Source: Clostridium sp. 12(A) (lineage in GTDB: Bacteria; Bacillota; Clostridia; Lachnospirales; Lachnospiraceae). Taken from it: a stretch of 64,000 bases of DNA. Both the position numbers and the translations under genes were made by a program. Position 1 is the first letter of the stretch; the number at the start of each line of letters is the position of its first letter. Below, in pieces: positions 36,400 through 45,312 of this stretch. The stretch is taken from positions 1,488,001 to 1,552,000 of the forward strand of contig JAGI01000002.1 in the NCBI GenBank assembly GCA_000526575.1, in the 5' to 3' direction. Below the pieces are notes generated by a model. It was not told the DNA's origin, did no database searches, and saw only the letters and a program-made list of their open reading frames with translations.

Positions 36400-37692
36400 T
36401 TATTGTTCCTTATTTCTGACGATTACGGATACCCCGTCCGGGATCACTGTGATGGTCCCGTCAGACCTTCCAAGATAGGCGTCTGCCATGGAGATGGCTT
36501 CTTCCACGCTGTCTGCGTAATCCATCTGCATCTCATGGACCATTTCCCTGGGGGCCTCTGTGACCATGATGACCTTATATTTTAGAAGGATTCTGCATAG
36601 AATCTGTGATTCCCACTGATCCGGTACGGTCTTATCTCTGGGAGTGGAAAGAAAACGCTTCATAATTTCATTCTTATCCGCTCCCCCTGCAAAGGTATCG
36701 TAAAGGGACTCTCCTCCATGACCGTCCTTGCAGCTTGCTGCCATGATGATCACGCCTCCTGGCTTGCAGGTTGCCTCTGCGGCTGTCATTCCTTTTACCG
36801 ACTGGTAGATATTCTGATCTAAGGGGTAGCCTCCATTGGTGGAGATAACAATATCTCCGGGAAGGGCATCCACTCCTGATAAGGCATCTACAAATTTGCA
36901 GCCCTCCCTATGAGCTTTATCAAAATGACCTGAATAGGCCTTAATTACCTTCTTATTCTCATCCAGCACTACATTGATGATAAATGCCAGATTCACCTTG
37001 CCTGCGGCATAGATCATATCCTTATGTATGGGATTTCCCTCAAGGATTCCGGTTCTTGCATATTGGCTGTCAATGAATTCCGAGCAGTGGTTTGCCATAA
37101 CTGTCACGCCGCTTGAAACTCCTGGTAATACGCTCTTTCTGCCACCGGAAAATCCGGCGAAGAAATGAGGTTCGATAAAGCCCTCGGAAATCAAAAGGTC
37201 TGCCTCTGCTGCAACCCGGTTAATTAAAAGCCTTCCGCCGGAAGGCAGGGTATCGATGAAAACCATATCCTCATCCTTTTGGCTTTCATGTACGAGAAAG
37301 CGGATATCATCTCTTTCTACAATGGACTCACCAAACTTATCAATGAGCTCTTCCCTTGTGGTGGGCCTGTGAAATCCCGTTGCAATTAATATAGTGAGGG
37401 TTGCCTCCGGATTTCCTTCCTTGATTTCTGCCATAACCGCAGGCATGATCACCCGGCTTGGAACCGGACGGGTATGATCGCTTGCAATCATGACAATGTT
37501 TTTCTTCCCCTTAACAAGTGCTCTAAGCCGTGGGGATTCTATGGGGTTTTCCATAGCATTTCGAACAATCTCTTCCTCGCCGCCATCAGGGTGATAGCTG
37601 TGGGCACCTGAGAGAAGAATCCCGTTTAATCTGCTGTCAGGGATGGTTACACTGATTTTGTCTCTTCCAAAAGGAAGATTAACTGTTGCCAT
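36400..37692 (-). CDS. larA: nickel-pincer lactate racemase (LarA family)
   Basis: A 430-residue LarA-family protein that interconverts L- and D-lactate with a nickel pincer nucleotide cofactor. The residues matching the Lactobacillus plantarum enzyme are present with nearly identical spacing: His108 (GFHRPT), His176 (EPHFFAG), Lys186 (GGRKSVLPG) and His202 (NHCSEF). The DHTRPVP motif lies at 72-78. Cofactor-making LarB/LarC/LarE are not in this window. It sits between hbd and the GlcD-type gene. Other LarA homologues racemise different 2-hydroxyacids, so lactate is inferred from the permease. Confidence 0.88.
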   Translation of the reverse strand: MATVNLPFGRDKISVTIPDSRLNGILLSGAHSYHPDGGEEEIVRNAMENPIESPRLRALVKGKKNIVMIASDHTRPVPSRVIMPAVMAEIKEGNPEATLTILIATGFHRPTTREELIDKFGESIVERDDIRFLVHESQKDEDMVFIDTLPSGGRLLINRVAAEADLLISEGFIEPHFFAGFSGGRKSVLPGVSSGVTVMANHCSEFIDSQYARTGILEGNPIHKDMIYAAGKVNLAFIINVVLDENKKVIKAYSGHFDKAHREGCKFVDALSGVDALPGDIVISTNGGYPLDQNIYQSVKGMTAAEATCKPGGVIIMAASCKDGHGGESLYDTFAGGADKNEIMKRFLSTPRDKTVPDQWESQILCRILLKYKVIMVTEAPREMVHEMQMDYADSVEEAISMADAYLGRSDGTITVIPDGVSVIVRNKEQ

Positions 37693-37711
37693 ACGTTTTC
37701 CTCCTTGTGTC

Positions 37712-38551
37712 TTATCCTTCGTACTGGTAAAAACCGCTTCCTGTCTTTTGTCCCAGCTTTCCGCCCCGTACCATTTTTTTCAGCAAGGGATGAGGACGGT
37801 ACTTTGGATCTCCTGTTTCGGAATGCAGGACTTCCATAATGGCAAGAACCACATCAAGGCCGATTAAATCTCCCAGCTCCAAAGGTCCCATAGGGTGATT
37901 GGCTCCCAGCTTCATGGCACTGTCAATTCCAGACGGATCAGCGACTCCTTCCGCATAAATTCCTATCCCCTCATTAATCATCGGAATCAGGACTCGATTG
38001 ACTACAAACCCGGCAGCTTCCTTCACCTGTACCGGAACCTTTCCAATATCGGTTGCAATTCGTTTGATCTCTTCCACCATATCAGAGGGGGTATTGAGAC
38101 CTGCAATGACCTCCACCAGCTTCATAACCGGAGCCGGGTTAAAGAAATGCATGCCGGCTACGGGACGGTCAAGACCTGCTCCCAATTCTGTAATGGAAAG
38201 GGATGAGGTGTTGCTTACAAACATACACTCCTCTTTACAGATCTCCTGAAGCTTTTGAAATGTCTGCTTTTTCACTGCCATATCTTCTATGGCTGCCTCA
38301 ATCACCAGATCACAGTCAACACAGATATCTATCACTCCTGTGGAGATTCTGGAAAGCAATTCATCCCTGCTTTCTTGTGTGATCTTTCCTTTTAAGACTC
38401 TTCGCTCCAGGCCCTTAGCAATTTTCTTTTTCCCATTTGCCGCAAACTCCTCATTAATATCGCATAAGCAAACCTCATAGCCCTCTGTCTGGGCAAATGC
38501 CTGGGCGATTCCTGAGCCCATGGTTCCTGCGCCGATAATTCCCACTTTCAT
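37712..38551 (-). CDS. hbd: 3-hydroxybutyryl-CoA dehydrogenase
   Basis: A 279-residue Hbd. The Rossmann motif [14 protein letters not shown] (residues 7-20) is followed by [12 protein letters not shown], the catalytic-His segment [16 protein letters not shown] near 138, and the C-terminal helical domain ([18 protein letters not shown]). It reduces acetoacetyl-CoA to (S)-3-hydroxybutyryl-CoA. A perfect AAAGGAGG precedes the start. It lies between crt (43 bp upstream) and larA (19 bp downstream), so butyrate and lactate genes are interleaved in one run. Confidence 0.94.
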   Translation of the reverse strand: MKVGIIGAGTMGSGIAQAFAQTEGYEVCLCDINEEFAANGKKKIAKGLERRVLKGKITQESRDELLSRISTGVIDICVDCDLVIEAAIEDMAVKKQTFQKLQEICKEECMFVSNTSSLSITELGAGLDRPVAGMHFFNPAPVMKLVEVIAGLNTPSDMVEEIKRIATDIGKVPVQVKEAAGFVVNRVLIPMINEGIGIYAEGVADPSGIDSAMKLGANHPMGPLELGDLIGLDVVLAIMEVLHSETGDPKYRPHPLLKKMVRGGKLGQKTGSGFYQYEG

Positions 38552-38594
38552 CCCAATACCTCCTTTTCACTCTACCAATGCAGCTTTTATCACA

Positions 38595-39371
38595 TTACTT
38601 CATCATGAATCTCTTCTCTTTCCGCTTTTCTAAAAATGCACCCATTCCTTCTTTTTGGTCGTAAGTTTCAAAGCAGTCACCAAACAGCTTTTCTTCGATT
38701 ACCACTGCCTGATCCATATCTACCTGGAGACCATCATTGATGGCCTTTTTACAGTTTCTCACTGCTATGGGAGCATTGTCTGCAATCCCTTTTGCCATTT
38801 TTTTCGCCTCGGTCAAAAGCTCATTTTGGGGATAGATGGCATTCACCAGGCCGATTCGGTATGCTTCCTCTGCCTTAATATTTCTTGCGGTGAAGATCAT
38901 CTGTTTTGCCATTCCAGGCCCTACGATTCGAGCCAGCCTCTGAGTGCCTCCAAAACCTGGAGTGATTCCAAGTCCTGCTTCCGGCTGACCGAATACGGCA
39001 TTTTCCGAACAGATTCTGATATCACAGCTTAGGGAGAGCTCACAGCCGCCTCCAAGGGCAAAGCCATTGACAGCCGCTATGATGGGAATAGGAAAGGTTT
39101 CCAGGCGTTTAAAAATTTCGTTTCCTCTTTTTCCAAAGGCCTCTCCTTCTTCCTTTGAAAAAGAGCTCATCTCTCCAATGTCTGCTCCTGCCACAAAGGA
39201 TTTCTCTCCGGCTCCTGTTAAAATCAGTGCTCTTACTGAGCTTTGATCTATTTCATCCAGTATGTGATCCAGTTCCTCAAGCACCTGACTGTTTAAGGCA
39301 TTGAGTGCATCTGGACGGTTAATGGTAATCAATCCTGTCTGGCCTTCCACTTCGTATGTAACAAATTTCAT
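38595..39371 (-). CDS. crt: crotonase (3-hydroxybutyryl-CoA dehydratase)
   Basis: A 258-residue enoyl-CoA hydratase. The oxyanion-hole segments are GAGEKSFVAGADIGEM near residue 55 and NGFALGGGCELSLSCD near 102. The catalytic Glu pair is in ALGGGCELS and GQPEAGLGITPGFGG. It interconverts 3-hydroxybutyryl-CoA and crotonyl-CoA, the point at which the 4-hydroxybutyrate branch (AbfD product) joins. ATG 39371 follows AAAGAGGGG. It lies between the thiolase and hbd genes. Confidence 0.93.
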   Translation of the reverse strand: MKFVTYEVEGQTGLITINRPDALNALNSQVLEELDHILDEIDQSSVRALILTGAGEKSFVAGADIGEMSSFSKEEGEAFGKRGNEIFKRLETFPIPIIAAVNGFALGGGCELSLSCDIRICSENAVFGQPEAGLGITPGFGGTQRLARIVGPGMAKQMIFTARNIKAEEAYRIGLVNAIYPQNELLTEAKKMAKGIADNAPIAVRNCKKAINDGLQVDMDQAVVIEEKLFGDCFETYDQKEGMGAFLEKRKEKRFMMK

Positions 39372-39407
39372 AAGCTGACCCCTCTTTCCATTTTAATCGT
39401 AACGGAT

Positions 39408-40592
39408 TTACTCTCGCTCCACTATGGTGGCACAGCCCATACCGCCTCCTATGCAAAGGGTGGCAAGCCCTCGTTTCGCATCTCGTTTCTCCATCTCATG
39501 AAGTAAGGTCACCAGAATACGACAGCCGGATGCTCCCACGGGATGACCTAAGGCTATGGCTCCGCCATTCACATTGACTTTAGACATATCAAGGTTTAAA
39601 TCACGGGCTACAGCCAGTGACTGGGCTGCAAATGCCTCATTTGCCTCAATGAGATCAAAGTCCTCTACCGAATGATTCGTCTTTTTTAACAGTTTTTTCG
39701 TGGCAGCTACCGGGCCGACTCCCATGATTTCAGGGGCTACGCCTGCCAGAGTTCCGGCTTCCCAGAATGCCATAGGTTTAATCCCAAGCTCCTTTGCTTT
39801 TTTTTCGCTCATAACTACAATAGCTGCAGCTCCATCGTTTATGCTGGAGGAGTTGGCTGCCGTCACGATTCCATCCTTTTTAAAGGCTGGTTTCAGCTTT
39901 GAAATACCTTCCCAGGTAGTTCCAGGTCTGGGACCTTCGTCTTTATCAAAAATTATGGTTTCTTTTCTTTTTTTGATTTCTATGGGTACGATTTCATCAT
40001 CAAACCGACCGGATTCCTGTGCGGCACAAGCTTTTTGCTGGCTGGAGGCTGCAAAGCGGTCCAGCTCTTCTCTTGTGAGCCCCCACTGCTCTGCGACATT
40101 TTCAGCCGTGACTCCCATATGATAATCGTTTGTTGAATCCCATAAGGCATCGTTAATCATGGAATCTACAATCTGACCATGATTCATCCGGTAACCGTAA
40201 CGGGCATCTTTTAACAGATAGGGAGCCATGGACATATTTTCGGCTCCTCCGGCTACCACGATATCCGCATCTCCACTGAGAACCATTTCCGCCGCCAGGT
40301 TGACACAGTTTAATCCGGAACCGCAGACCACATTGACGGTTACGGCTGGAGTTTCCACGGGAATGCCTGCTTTTAAGGAAGCCTGCCTGGCAATGTTTTG
40401 TCCAAGCCCCGCCTGGATGACACAACCCATATATACAAAATCAACCTGTTCCGCCGGGACCCCTGCCCGCTTTAATGCAGCCTGAATCACTACCGCCCCC
40501 AAATCCTTTGGAGAAACTGTACTTAAAGCTCCTCCCATTGATCCGATTGCCGTACGGCATGCACCAGCTAAAACAACCTTTTCCCCCATCAT
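39408..40592 (-). CDS. thlA: acetyl-CoA C-acetyltransferase (thiolase)
   Basis: A 394-residue thiolase. The nucleophilic Cys is in [14 protein letters not shown] near residue 89, the catalytic His in [13 protein letters not shown] near 350, and the second Cys in [10 protein letters not shown] near 380. It condenses two acetyl-CoA to acetoacetyl-CoA. Two adjacent ATG codons follow AGGAGG, and either may be used. It is the first of the butyrate genes and lies 32 bp after the acyl-AMP ligase of the LuxC/LuxE module. It could therefore serve that module as well as the butyrate pathway. Confidence 0.94.
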   Translation of the reverse strand: MMGEKVVLAGACRTAIGSMGGALSTVSPKDLGAVVIQAALKRAGVPAEQVDFVYMGCVIQAGLGQNIARQASLKAGIPVETPAVTVNVVCGSGLNCVNLAAEMVLSGDADIVVAGGAENMSMAPYLLKDARYGYRMNHGQIVDSMINDALWDSTNDYHMGVTAENVAEQWGLTREELDRFAASSQQKACAAQESGRFDDEIVPIEIKKRKETIIFDKDEGPRPGTTWEGISKLKPAFKKDGIVTAANSSSINDGAAAIVVMSEKKAKELGIKPMAFWEAGTLAGVAPEIMGVGPVAATKKLLKKTNHSVEDFDLIEANEAFAAQSLAVARDLNLDMSKVNVNGGAIALGHPVGASGCRILVTLLHEMEKRDAKRGLATLCIGGGMGCATIVERE

Positions 40593-40624
40593 TAGACCTC
40601 CTGTTTGATCTGTTTATTTGCTTT

Positions 40625-42040
40625 CTATATTTCCAGCTCACTGTAAAGGGTTTTTCCTGATTCATTTTTAGGAATTGTACTCACCGATCTGATCGTCACG
40701 GCTCTGGGGCTGATCCCGGTAATCTCATATAGATATTCCATGATCTCCTTAAAGCCTTCTTCCCCTTTGGTATCCGTATAAATGATCAGGCTGTCATCCC
40801 TTCCCAGACAAGCAAAATCAACTCCTTCAAAATGTTCCTTTAAAAGCCTCTCCACCTCATCAAGGTTTACCCTGTTGCCAAAGAGTTTGATGAAACGTTT
40901 CTTTCTTCCTGTTATGTAATAAAAGCCATCGGCATCTCGTTCTGCCATATCTCCCGTATAAAGGATTCCATTCCATTCATCTTCTTTTTTCAAATCCTCT
41001 CTGCTGGAAGCATAGCCAAGTGCTACGTTATCTCCCTCATACACCAGCTCTCCCTGGACGAAAGGTTCTTTGATTTCTTCTCCTATGTCATCTCTCAGCC
41101 AGAATCTCCCTCCTGGTATGGCAACTCCCATGCTGCCGCACCGCTCCACAGCGCTGTCAGCCGGAAGGTATCCCATCCTCGCAGTGGCCTCTGTCTGCCC
41201 ATACATGACCACAAATTGCTTTCCTGTCTCTTTGGCGTAGACCGCGAATTCTTTATGGAGAGTCGTTGGAAGTTTTCCTCCTGCCTGAGTCAGGGTTCTT
41301 AACTCCGGTAACTCCATTTCCAGAAATCCAATCCTTTTTAAAAGCTGATACGTATATGGAACACCGCCTAAGGATGTAATCTCCCTTTCTTTTACAAAAT
41401 CCCAAAACGGGCGTTCCACAATACTTTTGGTGGTGAGATAAATGGCAGCGCCTTTTTTTACATGGCTGTTTATTATGGATAATCCATAGGTATAATTCAT
41501 GGGAAGCGTGGTGACAGGCCTCTCCTTCTCCTGGATTTTCAAATAGGAACAAATGGACTCTGCATTTGCATCAATATTTTCTTTACTCTGCCTTACAAGC
41601 TTGGGGCTTCCCGTACTTCCTGATGTGGTGAGAAGAAGGGCAAGCTCTCCGTAAAGAGAGGGAGAACGAAACGTTTTTTTCTCACATAAACAGTATCCCT
41701 TGACTCTCCAGACAATCTCACATTCCCCTGTTTTTGTGAGGCAGTCTTCCGGCACATATAAAAAGGCGGGACAGTATTCTTCCATCAGCCGGGCCAATAG
41801 CTGGGGATTGATTTGTTTTTCCAGCATCAGGGGAACAACTCCTGTTTTTAAACAGCCAAGATAACCAAGAAGGGAACCTATGGTATTTTCGCATAGAATA
41901 AAAATCAGCTTTTTTCCTCCCACGCGCCGGATCAATTCCTCTGAAAAAGAGTTTAAATCCTGATAGGATACCCTGCCGCCCCCATCATCTTCTGCCAGCA
42001 AACGGTCTTCATAAAATAATTCGTTTTTAAACAGCCCCAT
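40625..42040 (-). CDS. acyl-AMP ligase (ANL superfamily), probable ACP loading
   Basis: A 471-residue adenylating enzyme. Motifs in order: the P-loop TTSGSTGSPKLVRQ near residue 155, NYTYGLS, MYGQTEATARMGY, YTGDMAERDADGFYYITGRKKRF, and the catalytic Lys in KNESGKTLY near the C-terminus. The DltA/AMP-binding style and the nearby acyl carrier protein suggest it loads a carboxylic acid on that carrier, but CoA ligation is possible. ATG 42040 (GGGAGG upstream) overlaps the LuxC-like gene by 14 bp, indicating coupling. The substrate is unknown. Confidence 0.85.
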   Translation of the reverse strand: MGLFKNELFYEDRLLAEDDGGGRVSYQDLNSFSEELIRRVGGKKLIFILCENTIGSLLGYLGCLKTGVVPLMLEKQINPQLLARLMEEYCPAFLYVPEDCLTKTGECEIVWRVKGYCLCEKKTFRSPSLYGELALLLTTSGSTGSPKLVRQSKENIDANAESICSYLKIQEKERPVTTLPMNYTYGLSIINSHVKKGAAIYLTTKSIVERPFWDFVKEREITSLGGVPYTYQLLKRIGFLEMELPELRTLTQAGGKLPTTLHKEFAVYAKETGKQFVVMYGQTEATARMGYLPADSAVERCGSMGVAIPGGRFWLRDDIGEEIKEPFVQGELVYEGDNVALGYASSREDLKKEDEWNGILYTGDMAERDADGFYYITGRKKRFIKLFGNRVNLDEVERLLKEHFEGVDFACLGRDDSLIIYTDTKGEEGFKEIMEYLYEITGISPRAVTIRSVSTIPKNESGKTLYSELEI

Positions 42041-43247
42041 GCTCTTCCTCCCGGATAATTTCCCTGGACAACATACGAATCGTATCCTGCCCATCCCAGA
42101 TCAGATCCATGTTCATGGCATTTCCCACAGGTATTATTCTGTGGATTCCATAAAGGTGGTGATCCATTACATAATCCATGAGTTCCTTTGATTCCAGCCC
42201 ATAATAGGTCACCGTCTGGAGCTGACTCACTGCCAGTTCCTTAAGAACCTTTCGGTAATCTCCCTGATACTCAAAGAACAATCCCCAGGTTCCCCGGTAC
42301 GTTTCTGGAGCTTTGGGTATCCCGGACAGAAGAATTGTATAAACCAGATTACCATACCTCTCTGTTTTTATAATGCCTTCCATTGTCATGGTATATCTGC
42401 ACAGTGCTTCATACTTCTTTGTGGCTTTATGAGGACTTAAATCATAGGAAACAGCTTCCTTTTCTACGGCTTCCCACCACATTCTGTGAACTGCTTCTGC
42501 CTCTTCTTTCTCTTCCCCTTGGTTCCATATGATATAACGAGGACTGGAGCAGGCATTCTGATCCATGGCATAGGTGTCGTTAATAAAGGAGTGTGCTAAG
42601 TTCCTTAATTCTTCTCCTTGCATTCTGGCGATGGTTTTCTGATCCAGAATACAGATGGAATACCGGTCTGGAAACATGATGGAAACTCCATCGGGCCTTA
42701 AATTCCATTTTCTAATGACTGATATGGTTTCATTACCGCCCCATACCATCAATCCATCACAAGCCTCTGCCCAGCTTCTTACCATTTCATGGTCTCTTTC
42801 ACAGGAAAAAACTGAAATTCGGTCCCTCATAGAGGCAAATGGCGGTATGTTCAAAAGATTGTCTATGATTTCACATAGTTTGAAATCCTCTTCCTGACAT
42901 CGGATTGAGATTCGTACAACGCAGCTGTTTCCAGCCAGCAGACCCATGACCATACTGTATGCAAATAGCAAGGGAACATTGGAAGCTGCCATATGAAAAA
43001 CCACACCTCTGCCGATACGGACCCGGCCATCTTCATACCGCTTTTTAAATTCCTCCACATGAGCCCTTCTTATCCAGAACCCAAATGCAGCCATTTCCGG
43101 ATATTTTAATGATTCTCTATCCCTTCGTATTTCCTTAGAAAGCGCCTCCAGAAAATCCAAAACCAATGTGTCAAATGGGGCCGAAGGCTCTGACTTTGGT
43201 CGTTCCACTCCTGCCAGATAGGTAATCTCAGCCTTCATAGGTGTCAC
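42027..43247 (-). CDS. LuxC-family acyl-thioester reductase
   Basis: A 406-residue LuxC-type protein (fatty acyl reductase, aldehyde dehydrogenase superfamily). The nucleotide-binding region includes GRGVVFHMAASNVPLLFAYS near residue 79. The catalytic Cys233 is in MDQNACSSP, the family signature. LuxC reduces an acyl thioester to aldehyde with NAD(P)H. The start is probably GTG 43247, close to a GGGGG site, with ATG 43238 as alternative. It overlaps the LuxE-like gene by 20 bp. No luxAB genes are present and the host appears anaerobic, so the aldehyde serves something other than light. Confidence 0.87.
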   Translation of the reverse strand: MTPMKAEITYLAGVERPKSEPSAPFDTLVLDFLEALSKEIRRDRESLKYPEMAAFGFWIRRAHVEEFKKRYEDGRVRIGRGVVFHMAASNVPLLFAYSMVMGLLAGNSCVVRISIRCQEEDFKLCEIIDNLLNIPPFASMRDRISVFSCERDHEMVRSWAEACDGLMVWGGNETISVIRKWNLRPDGVSIMFPDRYSICILDQKTIARMQGEELRNLAHSFINDTYAMDQNACSSPRYIIWNQGEEKEEAEAVHRMWWEAVEKEAVSYDLSPHKATKKYEALCRYTMTMEGIIKTERYGNLVYTILLSGIPKAPETYRGTWGLFFEYQGDYRKVLKELAVSQLQTVTYYGLESKELMDYVMDHHLYGIHRIIPVGNAMNMDLIWDGQDTIRMLSREIIREEEHGAV

Positions 43248-44304
43248 TGCACCCCCTTATTTCCGCCTGGTGGATCCTTCCGCATACCTTAAAATATTTT
43301 CCCTTCCTACCACAGGGACAATCATCCTCTCCAAGAATGATACCCTCATCTTCCGTAAGTACAGAGTGACCGGGATAGGAATGAGCCAGTGGTGAGAGCA
43401 CCTGTATGATTCCTTTTTCTCCATGAGAACAAAGGGAAAAATCCCTGGCTCTTCTGGTGATGATGTCAGAATAAATACTTGCATGGAGATGCCCATGAGA
43501 GCATTCCATATAGATGCTTCCTGTTTGCTCCGCCATTCCATAGTAGTTATGAATGCTTCTGCATCCAGTGACTTCCCATAGCCTTTCCTTGAATTCTTCC
43601 GGAGACACGGATTGATCCCTCAGCTTTTTAAATCCGCCTCCATGGATCAAAATGCCGTCTGAAAGATCCAGCTTTCTCCCGGATTGCTTGAGTGCCTGAT
43701 AAAGGCAGGTCCAGATGATATAGGTAAAACCAAAGATCAGGACCTTTTTCCCCTGATATTGCTCAAGAAATTTCTCTATCCCTTCTAAATCAAGGTTCAT
43801 ATCTTCATCAAGCCCGTAAAAGAGCTTGGAAGAGAAGATCGAAAAACCAAGAATCCCCGCTCCTCTGGCAGAGAACATGTTTCTGTCCTTTAATACCTGA
43901 GGGCTGTCAATGATCAGGAAAGGCAGCCTGGAATCTCCAAAATAATCGCTTCCGATATTTGCCAGTGCCCTTTGCTGGTACTCGGCTGTTTCCCGGTCCA
44001 GATAGATCCTAGAAACCTTCTGCCCGCTGGTTCCTGATGACGTCATGACTTTAAACACCTTATCTTCTCCAATACTGGTCAATTTCATTTCCTTAAAAAT
44101 ACCTACTGGAACCATGGGGATTTCTTCCTCTTCCATATCTTTAAGACGCGGAATCATCAGGTTCGTCAGCATCTGATCGTAAGGGCTGCAGTTCTGTCTG
44201 TGATGCTCCGTAAGCTCTGTCAGCCATTCTCCGTAAAGCCTTCTCTTTTCAGCCTGTGTGACAGAAAACGGCCCTCTCTTCAGAATGCCTTCATAATCTA
44301 TCAT
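43228..44304 (-). CDS. LuxE-family acyl-protein synthetase
   Basis: A 358-residue LuxE-type adenylate-forming enzyme. It has the TSSGTSGQKVSRIYLD phosphate-binding motif near residue 87, an NYYGMAEQTGSIYMEC block near 243, and a Cys-rich C-terminus (DDCPCGRKGKYFKVCGR). LuxE activates an acid as acyl-AMP and passes it to LuxC through a Cys. It is translationally coupled to the LuxC-like gene (20-bp overlap) and sits 19 bp after the acyl carrier protein. Two adenylating enzymes (this and 40625) in one module could activate two different acids, or one could feed the carrier protein. Confidence 0.87.
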   Translation of the reverse strand: MIDYEGILKRGPFSVTQAEKRRLYGEWLTELTEHHRQNCSPYDQMLTNLMIPRLKDMEEEEIPMVPVGIFKEMKLTSIGEDKVFKVMTSSGTSGQKVSRIYLDRETAEYQQRALANIGSDYFGDSRLPFLIIDSPQVLKDRNMFSARGAGILGFSIFSSKLFYGLDEDMNLDLEGIEKFLEQYQGKKVLIFGFTYIIWTCLYQALKQSGRKLDLSDGILIHGGGFKKLRDQSVSPEEFKERLWEVTGCRSIHNYYGMAEQTGSIYMECSHGHLHASIYSDIITRRARDFSLCSHGEKGIIQVLSPLAHSYPGHSVLTEDEGIILGEDDCPCGRKGKYFKVCGRIHQAEIRGCSDTYEG

Positions 44305-44323
44305 AAATGGCTGCTCCTTTCCT

Positions 44324-44560
44324 TTACATCACGACCCCGTATTTTAGCAGGACTTCCTTTCCCTTTTCGTAGGAAGAAATGTTCATGACATCCGATGTAG
44401 AGATATGAATATCAAACGCCTCCTCTAAGTCTGCGACTAAGTCCATGTGTCCCAGAGAATCCCAGGAACGGGTTCCTCTGTATTTAAGACCGGAAAGGTC
44501 CTCTTCCTTTACCCTTAAATCCCGGATAAACAGCCGGTTGTATGTTTCCAGATTTGTCAT
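44324..44560 (-). CDS. acyl carrier protein
   Basis: A 78-residue four-helix carrier protein. The phosphopantetheine Ser is Ser35 in the WDSLGHMDL motif, and the acidic helix II (DLVADLEEAFDI) follows. GGAGTGAGG precedes the ATG. This is unlikely to be the housekeeping fatty-acid ACP: it is divergent in sequence, and it is co-located with LuxE, LuxC and a MaoC-type protein rather than fab genes. It probably tethers the intermediate handled by the module. Confidence 0.88.
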   Translation of the reverse strand: MTNLETYNRLFIRDLRVKEEDLSGLKYRGTRSWDSLGHMDLVADLEEAFDIHISTSDVMNISSYEKGKEVLLKYGVVM

Positions 44561-44566
44561 ACTGCC

Positions 44567-45292
44567 TCACTCCTTTTCTCCTGCCACTATAAATAGGGTT
44601 TTCATCATCTTCTGTCTGCTGCTTACCGAAAGAATCCTCTGCCCAAGCTGGTTTTTGCAGGTTCCGTAAAAAAGCCCCATATAATGGTCATCCTCTTCCT
44701 CAAAGGAAACGAACCGGACGGTGATTTCCACAGTATCCCCCCAGTAAACAGGGCGAATGAACCTGGTATTGTGCTCCACATAGACGGTACCACTTCCTGG
44801 AAGTCTGGTCCCCATAAGGGCTGAGACCAGGGAATCCAATAGCATTCCATGTACCAGAGGTCCTTCAAAACCAGCCTTTAATGCCGTCTGCTCATCCAGA
44901 TGGAGCTTGCTTTCATCTCCAGTCAACCGGGCAAAGCATTCTGCATCCTCCCTGGATATGGTTCGTTTCATGGATGCCTCTTCACAAAGAGAAAGAATTC
45001 TTTTTTCCCTTGCTTTTTCCGGTTCTTCTTTCCCTGATGCCCGCAGCTCCCCTTGAAGACTTTGAAAGCTTTCTTCATCCCATAACAGAACTACTTTCTT
45101 ATGGGCGTTCAGATTTTTTATATCCGCACATCTTCGGCTGCAGCCGCAGACCACCAGCCAATAATCACAGACCGTATCCTCGGCAGAATTTACATATTCA
45201 TGTTCCGGGTTATCTTTTCTGAATTTCTCCACCCGTTTTGCCCTGTTATAAAATGGATTACAGCCTCCGCAATACTTAACTCCAATGATCAT
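44567..45292 (-). CDS. two-domain protein: CGGC-like Cys-rich domain fused to MaoC-type hydratase
   Basis: 241 residues. The first ~85 carry a Cys-rich block beginning MIIGVKYCGGCNPFYNR, with further Cys in VVCGCSRRC, resembling CGGC-type putative metal-binding domains. The last ~130 (from RTISREDAECFARLTGD) are a MaoC-like hot-dog hydratase. The catalytic-type Asp/His motif LTGDESKLHLDEQTA is intact, and VHGMLLDSLVSALMG follows. Hydration or dehydration of a 3-hydroxyacyl/enoyl thioester is expected. The N-terminal role is unknown. ATG 45292 follows GGAGG, inside the gap after the LysR stop. It is the first enzyme gene of the 19-kb run. Confidence 0.78.
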   Translation of the reverse strand: MIIGVKYCGGCNPFYNRAKRVEKFRKDNPEHEYVNSAEDTVCDYWLVVCGCSRRCADIKNLNAHKKVVLLWDEESFQSLQGELRASGKEEPEKAREKRILSLCEEASMKRTISREDAECFARLTGDESKLHLDEQTALKAGFEGPLVHGMLLDSLVSALMGTRLPGSGTVYVEHNTRFIRPVYWGDTVEITVRFVSFEEEDDHYMGLFYGTCKNQLGQRILSVSSRQKMMKTLFIVAGEKE

Positions 45293-45312
45293 GACATCCT
45301 CCAGACAACCGG

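Noticed and set aside
40625-45292. Bioluminescence (lux) operon
   Set aside because: LuxC and LuxE homologues are present, but no luxA, luxB, luxD or luxG lies in the window, and the surrounding enzymes are oxygen-sensitive.
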